64,000 nucleotides of DNA, taken from Tetmemena sp. SeJ-2015 (Eukaryota > Ciliophora > Spirotrichea > Sporadotrichida > Oxytrichidae). The position numbers and the translations under genes are program-made. Location: assembly GCA_027382625.1 (NCBI GenBank), contig JAJKFJ010020827.1, positions 174,314-238,313 on the forward strand, in the 5' to 3' direction. Positions 1 to 15,200 of this stretch are shown here, piece after piece (the first letter of the stretch is position 1; each line of letters opens with the position of its first letter). The notes beneath the pieces were generated by a model. That model saw only the letters and a program-made list of their open reading frames with translations. It searched no databases and was not told the origin of the DNA.

Positions 1-3000
1 TTGAAAGTCTCCAGATTAATATAAAAAATAATATTAAATTATTAAAGTCAAAAAGAGAAAAAAGTACAAATAAAAAAATTTTGTTGTGTTTTAAGATTCG
101 TCTATGTATTTAAACTGGCTCTTTTCTTGCTCTTAGGCCCATTTAAAGTGCTTTTTCAAGAAGAAGCAGAGGTATCTCTTGCAGAATCTTGAAATCTTAT
201 CATAGAGCTCTTCGAACATAAGTCTGAACCACTGCACCCAAAATATAAAGTTTAGAAATAGGATCACTGCAACAAATACATATACCACGACAGAGGGGAG
301 ATCGCTGTTTAAGAAGAATAGACCACCATAGAACACAGAAAACTAAAGGCAAATTTAAATATGAGATTTCAATCTTACTGCAGCTATGTTGGAATGAAAT
401 TCTAGGCTATTTATTCTCTCAGTTTGGTAAGGGCTTCACTTTTTGCAGAAGCTCGATATAGATAATCAAGATAATAAAGCCTATCAAAGCCTAAATTATA
501 ATTAAAGGGAATATATTTGCTTACTCTATACTACGCAACGAAGGAAGAAAAGAATACGTTGATGCTGATCATAGCCACTTTCCTAAAATGAATGAGGATC
601 TCCCAAAAGAAGGAATCGTGATTGAGGCCAACGTAAAGAAATCCATATCTGGTGAAATTTTTGAGACTCTTTGAGGGCGATTCTATTTTTTGTCAGAACT
701 GCTAGCGTCATAAAGGGCATGAAAAGAACCCAAATACAAATGATTGGAAGAGCTATGTAATAGGCATAGTAAGCATGTACTCCTTCCCAGCATTTAATAT
801 CCATATCTGCTACAAGGTACTAATCCCCATCTCTAAAAATGTCTTTGCAGTTGAGGACTGAAAATGATACAGAGGTTATTGAAGGCATCCCCATAAAAAT
901 CATTATTATGACTGTCACTATAAATATTTTTAACCACATAAGTTTTTTTATTATTTTTATTATAATAGAATTTTTGCTGTTTTTATATGTCTCTACCTTA
1001 ATAAAATTTAGCCTTCTAAATTTCTATTACTTATAAAGATTGATAGTCCTCAATTATGTCATATTTATTACCCAGAAATTTGTTTAGTATAAAAATTGGC
1101 CTTTCGTTAGAAAATTTATTTAACACAACAAAAAATATTGCAAGATAAATAATCGAGCAATTTACTTTCCTCAACTTCTAATTTTGTCTATATAAAATAT
1201 ATTAATCTTTTTCTTTAATGAGGTATTTTCTTATTATAAACTATTAAGTTGCTCTTAAATGCCCTTTCCACTTTACATTTTAGCCACAAAAACCAAAATA
1301 ATGAAAAGAAGAGGATTAATGCGAGTGGAAGTGCAAAAGCTAGCAGCATCTTTAGAAACTAGGGATGGATTGTGAGGTTGGATTCCCTGTAAAAACAGTC
1401 CTAAGATACAATAAATTCCGATGCAGACGCCACAATAGAAGCGTATTGCAAAAACTACTTAAGACTGTATTCCCAAGACAAATCATAAGACTGAGCAAGT
1501 GTCAGGATTTGGAAATAGTTAGTAAGGATTCTCATGTAAACAGTGGTCAGCTTTTACCTTCCGGCAGTCTTGATGTTGATCGTAATATAGCTGAGAATTT
1601 AATAAAAAAAGAGAATTAAAGTAGATATTAAATAATTAAAATGGAATAAATCAGCGGCAGTTGAAGTGTGTCCAATTTAAATAATTATTACACCATTCGA
1701 TTCAGCATAGAATTCTAAGAACTTTTTATCCTTGCAACTTTTCTGTGGGAGTGCTCAGTAAAGAGTTATAAGCGACACAAGTTTAGATGAAGATTATGAA
1801 GAGGATGAAGATGAGTGCGTGAGTCATATCTCGCTACTGAGAGATGCTACGAAGATGATTAAAGAAGAAACTTAGATTAATTTTCGATAAGCTATCGAAC
1901 AAGCTGCAGATCGGGGGCTGAATCTACGATTTCAACTGTCACCATTTTACAACTCTCATTTATTATTTTAACCAATCACCGATTTTAATTAAAATTCCAA
2001 CTATAATATAAAAGTGATATAAAAATAAGAGCTACGAAATAAGCTACTATAAGCAAGCAAACTCCAATAAGTTTCCAAAGATTGGAGCCATACTCAGGGC
2101 ACTCTGCGCAAGTGTTAGTACTCTACAAGATATACCACTTTCCTTCATACTCTGTGCAAGATTAGCACAGATTCCCACCGTACCCTGGAGCGCATTAATC
2201 ATCATACTTTGAAAGACAAGCGTCACACAAAAATACATAATCTAATTCATTGGTCTGTATTGTAACATTCGTATAGTTTAGTTGAATTTACATTTTCTCT
2301 CCAATAGCCATAGTTAGGAATTATTTCGTATCCATTTTCACACTATGCATTATCAGGACATTCTAAACATTTCTTTTGATCATCAAGGAGAGAGTAGAAT
2401 CCATCTGAGCATTGAACACATTTCAAATCCTCTGTCTAATATTCTCCCCTTTAACAGACTCTAAGATGTATCAAGAGATAAATGTCAGGAAGACTAGTAG
2501 TTAATTCTGGAAAGGCTAACTTAATCTTCTCTATATTCAATGCATCTGATGTAACTTTTAATAAGATTTCTGATCCAGGCTTTGCGATCAATATGAAATC
2601 GTCAAATGTGTATATTCCTTCGCTTGCTTGAACTGTCCTGGACTTTAAGACCTGCACATTAATTTGATCTATAGCTTCCACGCTTGCGTCGCTTGAATTA
2701 TCTGATTTTATGATATCGCCATTCTGATCTTAAATCATGAAATTTAGAGTGCATGAAATGACCTGCCCACTTACTTATTCATCTCCTAGGTTTATAACAT
2801 CACTATAAGTAAAATATTTATAACATTGGCATTTTCAAGTTAAAAGAGTTCATAGCTTTCACTTTAGTCATAAATTTTGAAGTCAGTATAAGTGCTCAAC
2901 TCAACTGATGAAAGCTTCATAAAAACTGCAAATGAGCCTAAATTAGAGCCATAAATTGCAGTATTATTTTCGAAAATAGTTAACTCATCTAGTATCGGTT

Positions 3001-3175
3001 CTTTATAGTCATAAGAAATTGCTCCTCCTTGAGATTTAGCAGTATTGTTGATAAATGTGGTGTTTTAAATAGTGTAGGAGCAAGGTGGCTAAATGCTTGT
3101 ATCGCACCTTAAATACAAAGCGCCTCCCTATTGATTGTTTGCAAAAAAATATTTGTTTCAAGATTTATAAGTGAA
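1..3175 (-). CDS. Giant surface membrane protein, left copy, N-terminally truncated, runs off the window
   Basis: Shows the same order of parts as the C-terminal half of the neighbouring copy at 3217-15240. It starts abruptly in a beta-helix repeat stretch (about 3150-2830, motifs such as QNTTFINNTAKSQGGA). A Cys-rich region follows (about 2460-2050, CxxC pairs, GYGGNLCQSC). The membrane domain then has helices near 2030-1960, 1350-1260 and 790-680 and a last one at 330-230, and a cytoplasmic tail continues past position 1. The frame is broken several times; one break is the pointer-flanked IES at 2222-2255. No signal peptide or N-terminal half is present: the sequence just upstream is the stop of the other copy. 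It may be a partial duplicate or pseudogene, or part of a rearranged locus. The ligand is unknown. The family (beta-helix, Cys-rich, multi-pass) is common in ciliates. Confidence 0.6.
2222..2255 (-). other. IES, pointer GAC
   Basis: GTC on the plus strand (GAC in the gene) occurs at 2222-2224 and 2253-2255. Removing 31 bp joins ..YNTD to ACLSKYDD in frame and completes the CYNTDACL motif expected in this Cys-rich family. Unspliced, the frame hits TGA. Confidence 0.75.
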
Positions 3176-3216
3176 GGATTATAAAAATGAATTCTACTAT
3201 AGACTTAAATATACGT

Positions 3217-6200
3217 TCAATTATCATCAAGAGATTAACTCTCGAACTTATTTGAATCACTATCATCATAATCTTCTTATTGATATTGCTAAACGATCTC
3301 CTTTTACACTCTAGGACTTATTATTGCAGTAATTCCCCTTAGAGTTCCAATTTTTGTGTTACTAAACTTAAATGCTGGCTCTTTCTAAATTTAAGTAGGC
3401 GACCTATCTTCCTTGTCCAGTTAATTCAGATTGGCGCTTTCTGCCACTGGAATTTAAAATGAGTTTACTTCGCAATCAGGTTAACCGCTATCATGCTTAA
3501 TTCCAGAATCTTAATTCTTGATCTTTGGAGGAGTTAAAGACTATTAAGACTGATTTTGTCCAGAGTCCATGACACTTTCTTTCAATTTCAAGTTCTAAGA
3601 TGAAACCGGATTGAACTTTCCAGTTGACTATGGCCCTTTGTCCTGGCTTTGGTAGATGGACAAATTTTGGGAGGTGTCTGCATGAGAACTGTTTTGCACT
3701 ATGAGGCCGTAGTTTTAAACGACTTGCTAGTTTGAGCCAGCGTGTTGATGTTATTGTCAAAATCTTGCTAGAAGCTATATTAGGCAGCTCTTATTTAATC
3801 TTGATTGCTGAAGCTCATGATCTGCACATTTTCAGTTCTGATCATTCCAGATCTTTTAGGCTTGCTAATCTTGCCCTTCTGTGGCTTAATTTGCTTCAAA
3901 ATTATTAAAAAAAGGAAAAATCTGAGAAAAAGAAAAATTATATTTATGCTTCAAGAAGAATCTGCTTTATCTTTTGAGAACCATTAGATTAATTTTCCTT
4001 GCTCTCATACTTTACAGCGGACTGTCTATTTACGATCAATGGAGATGGTGGGGTCTGTTATAAGGCCCTGCTTCTTGCATTCGCACTACTTCCTGGTCTC
4101 ATTTATTCCTCTTGCTTTATCTCTTCCTCTTAATTTTGAGTACTTGATTTGCCCTTTTTGTTTTTCTTTTTAGAGGGATTCTTACTCTTTGACCTCTCTT
4201 CCTTTGCTCTATAAATGAAAAATATTTCTACCAGAGGCATCATAAACAGTAAAATACTTAATTAAAGATCAGGGTGTTCTTAACAAAATGATTGTACGAT
4301 TCCAGACTCTCAAGCTCCATATTGCTGCCAGTTAGATGCTTGTTTCTATCATGTGATGATGGAATATTATAAATAATTTAATTGGAGGCTGAGAGTATTT
4401 TAAGGAAATCTGTTTGACAGTTTGCATGTTCATCTTATGAACTGACCTACTGCTTTGATCCATGAAACTTTGGCTACTTCCAAAATTTTCATGATGCTCC
4501 TTATCCTTAGAGCTGCTATTCAAATTGTTTGAAATTACCTTTCCATAGCTCACAGTTATGGGAGTATTGATTTACATTTATTTATACATCAATCAAATGT
4601 GTATTATAATTTCTCCAAAGAGAGATTTTTCCTAAGTACTCATGGGCTGGAAAGCGTAGTTTCTATTTTAGCTCTCAGATTCAAACTGCTCTTTCAACTG
4701 AGTGTGTATCTTGATTTTCTTTCCCTTCTTCTTTTGTCTTGTGATTTCATCTCTTTACGTATCGGCAGCAGCCATCATGAATTAGATATATAATTAAATA
4801 TTTTGAACTGTCTTGAAGAGTCTCCATTTGATCTAAATTTTCCTTTCTTCTCTTAGTTTTTCGAGCTGAGTACACCTCTGAAATGCTTTCAAATATGTCG
4901 ACTTAAAATATTATGAGCAGATTATTATTCAAAGTTTGTTTCATCAGCTCTGGTTTGATCTCTTCGAGGGCCTTAAGATTTGAGGTTTCCATTGGTGTTT
5001 GTAGTTGGAACATCAAACGCAGTGTTATTGCTAGGTAAGTCTGCTTTATAAAAATCATAACTTTATAAAATTCTATTTGACTCTGCGTATTTCTAATTTG
5101 GGTAGTGAACAGTTTCGTGCTTCTTTGTCTTTTTCTTAGGTTTCTTCTCTTTCTTGGACTTGCTTCGACGTAAGTAATTGCTGTGAATTCCTCTCCTTAA
5201 TTTAAATACTCTCATTTAAAAATGGGAGTATTTAAATTAATTTTGCTAAGAAGGATCATACTTGGTCATAGTCTTCTTTCTGACTATTTGGGAGCCCTTG
5301 AGTGCTTTTTCAACCTATCTATCAGTATCGCCTTCTTCAATTTAAATGCAGAAAAAAGATATAATAAAAATATTATCTGCCAGCCTGACTTTAGAATTGG
5401 AAGAGTTCGCATCGTCATCCACTCTTAAACTTCCCTTGCTGAAGTATCCTATATTATTCTGACTCATAAAACTCTAAGAGGGCTAGTTAAAAATTGTAAT
5501 TCTTCTTTTTTAGTTGTGAATAAATGAAATATTTCTTATTCATTATTAGTTGAACGATTGATCATCTTGCAAGTCTGGTTTCTTATAGTCGAGTTATTAG
5601 AACTGATTGTCCCTCTGCTCTCTCAGTTTTTAGAGCCACCTTTATAGACAACGAGGGCAGCACTTCATAGAGAAGAACTGGATTAGCTTGTCAATCTGAC
5701 TCTAGAACATCAGATTTATCCAACTCAGCCAGAAAATCATGTTCAGTAGGAGAATCAAAATCATGAAAAATACTTTTTTTAAAGGATTTTAAGTAAAAAA
5801 AATAAATTATTTTTAACACTGTCATTGAGAATGGGAAGTCTTCGCTTATGAAGAACAAGCCACCGTAGAAGGTAATTATCTAGAGAAAAAATATCAACAC
5901 TCAAGTAGAAAACTTACCGCTGCTAGTGATGCCTTAAACTCAAGATCATTTAGTTGCTGCGACTGATAGGGCTTGATCTTTTGCAAAAATTCAATATAAA
6001 TGATGAGCACTATGAAGCCTATCAGAGCCTAAAGTAATGAAATTAAGAAGGAGGGAAATAAATTATTACTCTGTAGAGAGGCTTAAAACTTATGAAGAAA
6101 ATATTTATGCTTATCATCACTATCTTTCTGAAATAAAGCAATTTAACAAATGATCATCATATCATTTTAAATAGATAAGAATCTCCCAATAGTAAGCCTC

Positions 6201-9200
6201 GTCAACTAAACCTAGATAGAGGAAACCAAATCTTTGTATATTAAGGGTCTCTGAGAGTCTAGTTCTGTTCTTATACAATTGGTAGAGGGCAATGCAAGGG
6301 AGACCCACTATCCAAACTATGAAAATAGGAGCACCTGTTGCTTGGGCGTAGGTCATATGAGTGCCAGTCCAGCACTATATATCAAAGTCAGAAACCAGAT
6401 ACTTATTATCGTCATTCAAAAAGGTAAGTTTAAATTAAAAGTGCTTTGATTTAAAAACTATTTAGTTAATCTTGATTGAAGATATCTTTGCAGTTGAATA
6501 GTTGGAAAACTAGGGATGTTATTGGATTGATGCACACAAAAATTAGGATAACTATGGAGGTTATCATGTGATTGTTGGAAGAGAGTGTATCCCTTTTAAA
6601 ATAGCCAAATATTTTCCAGAAAGACCAGATTACAAAAATAACGCAGAGGGGGAAAGAGGCTGCAATAATCATTTTAACGAAAAGAGGATGGATTGTTGAA
6701 ATTGAGTTCCTAATAAAGCAGTCTTAGGAAATAATTGACTCAGTTGCCTTAGATATGAAGGAGATTAATTAAAGTAAAATTTTAAAACGCTCTCTAATTT
6801 TAAGCAGAAATTTGGATAATAAATTTAACACTTTATTCACTTTTTGGTGAATTTTAAAAATCTGCATTGAAAGAATAATTAATTTTGTTAAGTTAGCCCT
6901 CCCACCCCTAGTAAAAGAAATTTTACTTCAGCAAGAAATTCGGGTTTAAATTCAGTTTACTACATTATAAAAAAAATTGTAATATACTTCTCTAATCTAG
7001 AGGAATCATTTATTATTGCTCTTTCATTTTCATATACATTTTTGTAAAATATGAAACAAAATAAACTAAATCTGGCAAAGTTAAAATTAAAATTTTTAAT
7101 AATTTTAAAGATGCTTTCAAGGAAGGTTTGGAATGCTTGATACCATGAAAGATCATAAGATTAAGCGAGAGTGAGCACCTGGAAATAGTTTGTGAGTATT
7201 CTCAAATATACAGTGGTGACTAATATAAATCAAGAGGAAACATATAATACGAAATTAACTTTTGACTCTTTGCTTTTTGGCTGATCTTATGTTCACGATG
7301 ACCAAGAGCAGGTAATAAGCTACAATTAAGATAGCGATTCCTGCTAGCCTAAGAGCATTAGTATCATAGCTAGGGCATTTTGAGCATTTGTTGGAGCCAT
7401 CCCTTGAGTACCAAGTGTCTTCAACCTTCACGCATGATTAGCACATGTAGCTGCCGTAGCCAACTTCGCAAGTTCAAATATGAGGTAACTCATTTTAATT
7501 AAGTTGGCACATAGCTGCTGAGACATGCATCAGTGTTAAAATAATAATTAAACTTAAATTAGGGCACACATAGAGGCTAGTAGAATTTACATTCATTCTC
7601 CAAAAGCCAGCACTAGGAATGATTTAATACCCGTTGTCGCACTAGGCGTTTTCAGGACACTCATAGCACTAAGTCTAGTTAGGATAAAGTTGGTAGAAGC
7701 CATCGCTACACTGAACACATTTTAAATCTGCTGTTTCTTGCTCACCAATGTTGCAAACTCTCATATTCAGAAGCAAGCTTCAATTAAAATTTTAAAGGAT
7801 TAAAGTTTAAGCAAGTAAACGTCCTTGGACTTTATGCTATATGCATCCTGTATCTTAGATTGGGAAATTAATACAATGCAAAATTCAAAAATTTAGTCTG
7901 ACACTACTTGTAGGAGAGTCTGAGAGCCAGGCTTAGCTATTACAATCACATCATTAAAGGTGTAAACTCCCTCAACTGCTGATACTGTCTTAGACCTCAA
8001 AAGAGAGACGCTTTTAGAATCCATTGCCACAAGTGTTGCTTATGAATCGTCATCTGTGTCAATAAGTTCTCCATAGTAATCAATCAATTTCAAGCTCACA
8101 CTTTGAATATCATTTTTATTTTAAAAACATGAACTTTAAGTCAAAGTGCTTCCACTTACTTGGTCTTATAATAACTTAATGACCACTGCATTTGTGAGCC
8201 CTAGAGCTAAAGTTTCTGCATCAGTCAAAATTGTAACGTTTTAAGCTGCCAATATTCTCCCCTATGACTCATCATATAATTATATTTTAACTTGTTATCA
8301 TCTAATAGTTCAATCTGAGTTGGGAAGGCTGAAACATCTTACCCGTACTCAGCTGTATTATTTACGAAAACCGTTTGAGCATCTATCAGAGGAGGGTAGT
8401 AAGTATATTTGATAGCGCCTCCTTCTAACTTTGCGGTATTGTTGTTGAAAGTAGTGTTTGTTATATTGAAGACACAGGTTCTAGTGTAGTCAAGAGTGCA
8501 GTCTAGCAGCATGGCGCCTGCAGACCCTGTCAGTGCAGTGTTTAATACTAATTTAAATGGAATTTATCATTGTTGTTGAGGAATGTAGTGTTAGAGATAG
8601 ACAAATCATTATTGATAGCTATTATGCGCCTCCGTTCGTTCTTGCCAAGTTGTCTTCGAACCAAGAGTCCTTGATACTTATTGAAGATCGATACTCTCAT
8701 ATAATAAATACCAAGATATATCAATACTGAGAGTCTATGTAAGCTATGCTATAAAATCCAGGTGCTGTGTAGTTAGAACTTATATTAGTGATTTACATGC
8801 CCTGAGCAGTCAAATTTGAATTCAGTGAATAGAAAAAGAGAGAGCTTTCAACTACCAGAGGTGCATTAAAAAAATAGCATTTTTCAAAAGAACTTGGTAA
8901 TACTTTGTCACAGAGATATTCTTTAGCGACGATTAAGTAAGTAAAAGTATAATTTTGATTAACAAGAGGTCTAAGAAAATAGAAGCCTGTTGAATTTGGA
9001 AATGTCTATGTTTTCGTAAGTCCCTGTTACATTAAAATGCTTTGAAATAAAAGTATTTTACAGTTTGCAAGCTGAAAATTGGAGAAAGGTAAGGCTGAGA
9101 AATGTTTCTTATTTGCCCTCCTCTTTTAAAAAAAAACTTTTGGTAACGACAGAATCATCGAATGAGAACATTGAATTACTCTGAGCTGTATTAAGGAGAC

Positions 9201-12200
9201 TTTCATATGTGAATCCTTCCATGGTTACAGTTGACTCTGTGATTTAAGAATATTTATTTCTTAATAGTGCTAAAATATTTCTTTATTGATGTATTTAACC
9301 AAGCCTACTATGTTTGAAAGAGTAAAGTTTTTGGCAGTCATAGTAGACTGACTTTCAACACTCAGCATATATGTATTTGCGCCCGTATTTGGTTGTGTTG
9401 TGTCTACCTACCAAGACTAGGTAATATTTTGAAGCATCAAGTTTTTGAAATCAAGCACAGAGAACACACTCTGTATCCATCTGGCCTGTAGTTACCACAT
9501 CCCTTATGGTGCTATCATAAAGTTAGATAGTTGAAAGAGTTGAGCAAGAAATGAGTTTCTCGTTGCCATAGATAACAGAATTTGAGATCATGATCATGGC
9601 GCTAATGGCCAAGAAAGCAGAGTCTGTCTGCTCGAGATAGTCCTTGAGATCTTATCGGAGATAGTTTACATCTGAGTGAAGAAATCTTTCTTGAAGTGTA
9701 GATAGTCATTTGTGATCGAAAGGAAAGTAGACTTAGGTATGAGAGTATTCTACTGATCGTTTTTGAAGATAGTTAGCTGATCAAAAGTGGAAACCACCTT
9801 AGAGTTTATAGTAAAGAGGATGCAGGAGTTTAGAGCTTGATTCTTTGAAATAGTAGAGGAGCCATAAATCTTGATTGCGCCATCGTTATTTACATAGGCG
9901 ACTCCTCCAAGAATAGCGAAGTTTTGCTGTATTGTGGAGCCTGACACCTCTACAACGCTTTAATATGATGAGTAGAAAAATATTGTTAACATTTTTCCAA
10001 TTTTAGAAAACTCCTCCTTATTGAGCATAGTTTCTTATAAAACTACAATTGATGAGAGATGCTTAAGCTCCTTAGTAATCTGCAAAAAGAACTGAGCCAC
10101 GGCCATAGGAATAGTTTTCCGTGAAATTTGAGTAAGTGATTTTGATTTGTGAGTTTGTTTAAATCCAAATTATTGCATTACTCTTACCGTTGTTTTGGAT
10201 TACTTACAAGACTAAAATTAAGAACTTATATTAACTTTTTACAAGTTATCAATTTCAAACCTAAGCATATTTGCAAGGGTGAGTACACTGGGCAGAAGTT
10301 AAATTAACTAGCCTCCGTTTTAAAGCACCTGAGAATTCTTTAAACCGATCACTTTAACATTAGAGCCCACAAAGAACACCTACCCATATTCTAGGGAGTT
10401 GTTCTAAATTGTGAAATCTGAAATGTTGATAGTGAGATACATGTGCTGTAAGCCCTCGAACGAAATCAAGTTATCCTTCTTGCTAAGTGTGTTATCCTTT
10501 AAGATGAATCTATCAAAGGGAATTTGGAAAGGTTAAGTGGCAAGACTACTCGCTGTTAAACTCAATTTTTAGAGTACTAAAAGTGAACTCTGTGAGCGAC
10601 TGCAGTTAACATCTGAAAAAGTGAAAGTGCTAGTTGAGAGAACGCTAAGATAGGGGAACTTGAAGATAAATCGCTGCTTCTCTGAGTTCTTTTGCAAATT
10701 GTCTATCGATATAAACTTTACTACCGAGTATTAAACATAGTTGATTATCATTAGATAAAGCCATAAAATTAAAACTCATCATCAAGTCATTGAGGGAGAC
10801 CGAACTATCTCTAATGTCTATATTCCACAAAGAAAAAGTAGTTGCCTTGTCCAAGCTGAAGAAGAGTGCCATAAGAAAAAGTGCTTCCCGTAACGATATG
10901 TTGCTTATTTTCACATCATAAGTTGTGCTAAGTATAAATACTTGATTGATATATTTTGTTGATTGTATACGGATCAATGATGCCCCTGAGGAAGACCAGG
11001 ATGGATTCTAAAAGTTATCAAGCTTGATATTTGAAATCCTTGTGTTATTAATAGTCTGAATCTAGTAGACATTATCAAATTTAGAGCCTTGAGAGAAGCT
11101 CTCATTAGTTATTGAAAGGTAGGAGGTACTAGCTTAAACCAGAGAGGAAATAGCAGCCAGTCAACGCAGATGAATTTATAAACTTATTCTAGGCTACAGT
11201 TATAGTTGTCGAGTTCACGACTTATATAGTCAAGAAGATGTTGTTTACTATAGTGATATTAGTTAGACAAAATAAGAGTAAGAACTTACTGATTGAGTCC
11301 AGAAAAGTGTTATTCACGACCTGAAATACTCTCAAAGCCTTAGTTGTAGTTGTGTAGCCCCAAATACCTGCCACGTTGCTTTAGTCTAAGTTCTTAAAAG
11401 TGTTATGACTCAAGCTGATGAACTGAGTAATAAAAATATTATACAAAGTTCTGCCTGCTATATCGCAAGAGGTTGAAGGTCCAAAATTGAAAAAGGGTCT
11501 AGACACTTAAGGTAAGAAAAAATAATATATGATTAGAACATTAGCAAATTTTAAAAGAGGTATGAAACTACAATTATCAAAAGTGTTTTGTTCGATGATT
11601 ATATCATCATTACTAACGATGTTTATAAAGCTCTAGAGGGCTTGCTGATATCTTTAACTTATTATACATTCCTAAATGTAAAAATAAATTAGATAAAATC
11701 TACCAAAGAAGTAATTGTATTTGAAAATACTTGGATTGATAGCAAGCTGTTCTTAAAATTTAAATTGGATATTCTGCAGTAGTGACGCAAGTTGAAGTTA
11801 CATACAAATAGATAGCAATATAGGTGTTTGTCATGTTTATTCTATTTCCGATCATAGTCAGAGAAGCTGGATCGATGGCGTCAAAGATTCTGCCATCAAC
11901 ATCTATTGAACTGTTATAGAAAGATACTCCATTATAAACTGGATTCACAGTCTCTATTAGTGCGTTATATAGCTGATCTCCGAGCATGATTGATTGAAAT
12001 GTGATGTCAATCATTGTAAAGTTCGCTCTAAACTTTAAGCTTATAAAATTAATCATTAGGACAACAATTGGAGATTTAATCGCGCCAAATCTATTGATTG
12101 CTTGTATTTCTGAGGACACTATATCACCTCTTGCAATTCTGTAAGTCTGATTGAAGGTTGCATCAATCTGACTATAAAGAACGGAGTCTGGGAGCAGATA

Positions 12201-15200
12201 ATAAAAATAATTTTATCTCCTATCCAATCAGATATGGTATAGTAGTAATGTAAATGATAGGTGAAGACTGTAATGGATCCCCATAGCTAGCAAGTTTCAT
12301 GTCGTTTATATTGAGCATGAAGATTGGCTAGTTGCCATGGTGAAGTTTGTAGGAGTTCCCTCTTTTTAAATAGACAGTGGCTGAGGTGGTTTTAACATAA
12401 AAGTAGTTGAATATTTCTCTGAAGGGCATGTCTAAATTCAACTAAACATAAAACAGAATATAATAGGAAGTTAGTGAATTGAGGTAGGGGTATTCGAATG
12501 TTCCTAGTGAGAATGGAATTGATTTGGCACTTTTATCCACGAAGTAATTAAAATTTTAAATCAAAATTCACAGTCAAGCTCTATCCATTTACGAAAGGCC
12601 TGCAATAAGATATCGACCTAGTGGTAAAACCAGTGATCGAAAAAGTAGTTATTGGTTAAGATGTTGAGGGGCAACTACTAACACAGGTATAGGAGGTGAG
12701 ATCTAAAAACCAGCCAACTTTACATCTACCGCAAGATTGAGAAGCAGGAGTTGTTGTACTATTCACGACACACAGTTCGCAATTTGAATCAGAGCAAGAG
12801 GGGCATGATCCAGTGGAAATAGAAATATAATCACGATAAATTATGTAAAAAATTGTTGACTAACTTATAAGGCCAGAGCTACAGTTGAAGGTACAAGCCC
12901 CGCTTGGAGTCAAAGTTTGAAGTGGATTAGGGCATGTTGCGTAGGTCAAGCAGTTATATTCATTGTTACAAGTACCACATTTACTTAAGCATTCTATACA
13001 AAATGAAACATGTGAATACTTACATCTACAGACTGGAGTTCCAACAGATCACAATTTATTTTTAGAAAAGAAGTATTGGTATTGAGGACATTAGCACAAG
13101 CCATTTGAGTTTATGAGCATAGTTGAAAGGCTTAAATCGTATTTTAAAATATTTTTTAAGGGTACATGCTGTGCATTTGCTTTCACTTGAGCAAGTGGCG
13201 CATCCGCTCGGACAACTTATTATAATTTACTAGTGCAGGCCTTAAAAATTGTATCATAGTAGAGACCAGAAGCGCAAGTAGGAATTTAAGAATCAGTGAT
13301 GCAAAAAGTATTGTTAAGATCAAATTGAGTAGTCTTCAAAGAGCTGAATGTGAAAAGATCCATCCCAGAGTAGAGGTTATTTTGGAAGTCACAAAACTTT
13401 ACTGATATGTAGTACTTCGAAGAATCAGTGGAGTCTGCCAAAGAAGAATCACTTGCATACACTGAATTTAAATTTTATGCTTTCAAGAGCTGAGCTTGCG
13501 AGTTGTACATATACACTTCAGTAATAGAATATGCGCTTGTGCCTTGAACTAACTTGAGAACTGAAAGCGAAAAGACGCTTCTTAAACTTTAAATAGAGAT
13601 AAACTTTTTTTAACTGGTGCTAGACTTCACAGTCAGGTCATATATCTTAGTGTTCTGGGTTTAAAACTTAGTTAGGAGTAGAGACAAATACTAGATCTGC
13701 TTGACTCTTTATTTAATTCAAGATCCTTATATTTTTATAACTCAGAGTCACGGATTAAAATAGCGCGTTTACAAAACTTAGTAGTCTTACAGTAGTAATG
13801 TAAACTGCCGAAGACTTTATGAATGAACTAGATTGAATGTTGAAATTCGAGAAAGAGATATCATAGAGAGTGCTTTTTAAATTGAACGGGTATTTGGTTG
13901 CTGTGCTTGATTGGTTTAAAAAGTAAATTTTATATTTTCTTAAGGTTAGTTATATTAGATAGAGTGACAGATTCCAAAGTTTAAAATGATGAAGTCTGCG
14001 GCTTAGATGTTGAAAATTTCATCAACATAGCTATTTAATCTCTTATGATAATTATTTTTACTCTATTTGACACTACGGTATTTGATATGCTCACATTTGA
14101 TCCTTTGAGATTAAGCAACATCAAGGACTAGTCATCAAATTCATTTATTTTTAAGTCAGTGATCACTTTATTGATTGTGTTTCCACTAATCTAAAATTGC
14201 TGAGTTGTCCTACCAGAGTAGGGATAAGCTGCGTTTTGGTTAAGACTAAAATTTAAGAACGCCTAGCCAACCGGATTAATCTCAGAGAATTAGCTGTTTG
14301 TTAGACTCAAAGATAGCTGGTTGCTATAAGGAGGAAAAATTATTTCATTGAAAATAATTATTAAGCGCCGATGTTGTTAAAGTTAAATCTGAAAATCAAA
14401 TCAGACTTTGAAAACACGAGCCCGCTAAACTAAATGTTCTAAGGACTTGAAAATATGGAAGCGCAGTTCAAGTTATTATAAAAAGTAGAAATTTATATTG
14501 TCTTGGAATTGGGCAACTAGTCTTGAATTTAAAATATAGAATTCAAGTTCTGGAAAGTCACATTAGACATCACAATGCTATATGAAGAAACAACATTGAA
14601 AGCCATTTTTAATAATCACTACTTGATGTAATCAATTAATTTTGCAGTTAAAAAAGAATTGATGTCGCGTTTGAGAAGGTATAACTCTAATCCTGAAATA
14701 TGCAATTTTGGAGTGTTAGTGTTCTAAAAAAATTTCTTTAATTATTTCTATCAAACTATAAGTTTAGTTCCAAAGTTGGGATAAGCATTGTTTTAGCAAC
14801 CATTTACTGAAGAGTAGGCAAGCTGAATGTAAGAAGTCTGAGGAGCAGAAAGAATGAAAGTGCAATTTATGAATTGTAGGTTTATAGGCTGGTCAGAGTA
14901 AAGCAGGCCCCCACCAGCTATATTAAATATCGAGTTGGATTGAAAATGACAGTAGTCATCTAGATGTTAGTTGCTAATAAATCTTGAGTTGAACGAGGAA
15001 CTACTTTGAAGAGGAAATCATTCGCACTTATTATAGTAAAATTAAATAACAATTTTCTTATTGTGGGGTCTTAGGTCACTAGTGCGTTGTCAAGAGCAAA
15101 ATTAGAGGAGATGATGGTTTGAGTGCTGAAACTCGAAGCAGCAAGGAGCCTTAATCCATTTTAAGAATCAGCCTAGACTTCTTAAATTTATATCTGTCTA

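Noticed and set aside
1365..1619. Plus-strand open frame of 84 codons
   Set aside because: It lies opposite the membrane-protein gene, and its match to 7080-7250 is explained by the duplicated minus-strand gene.
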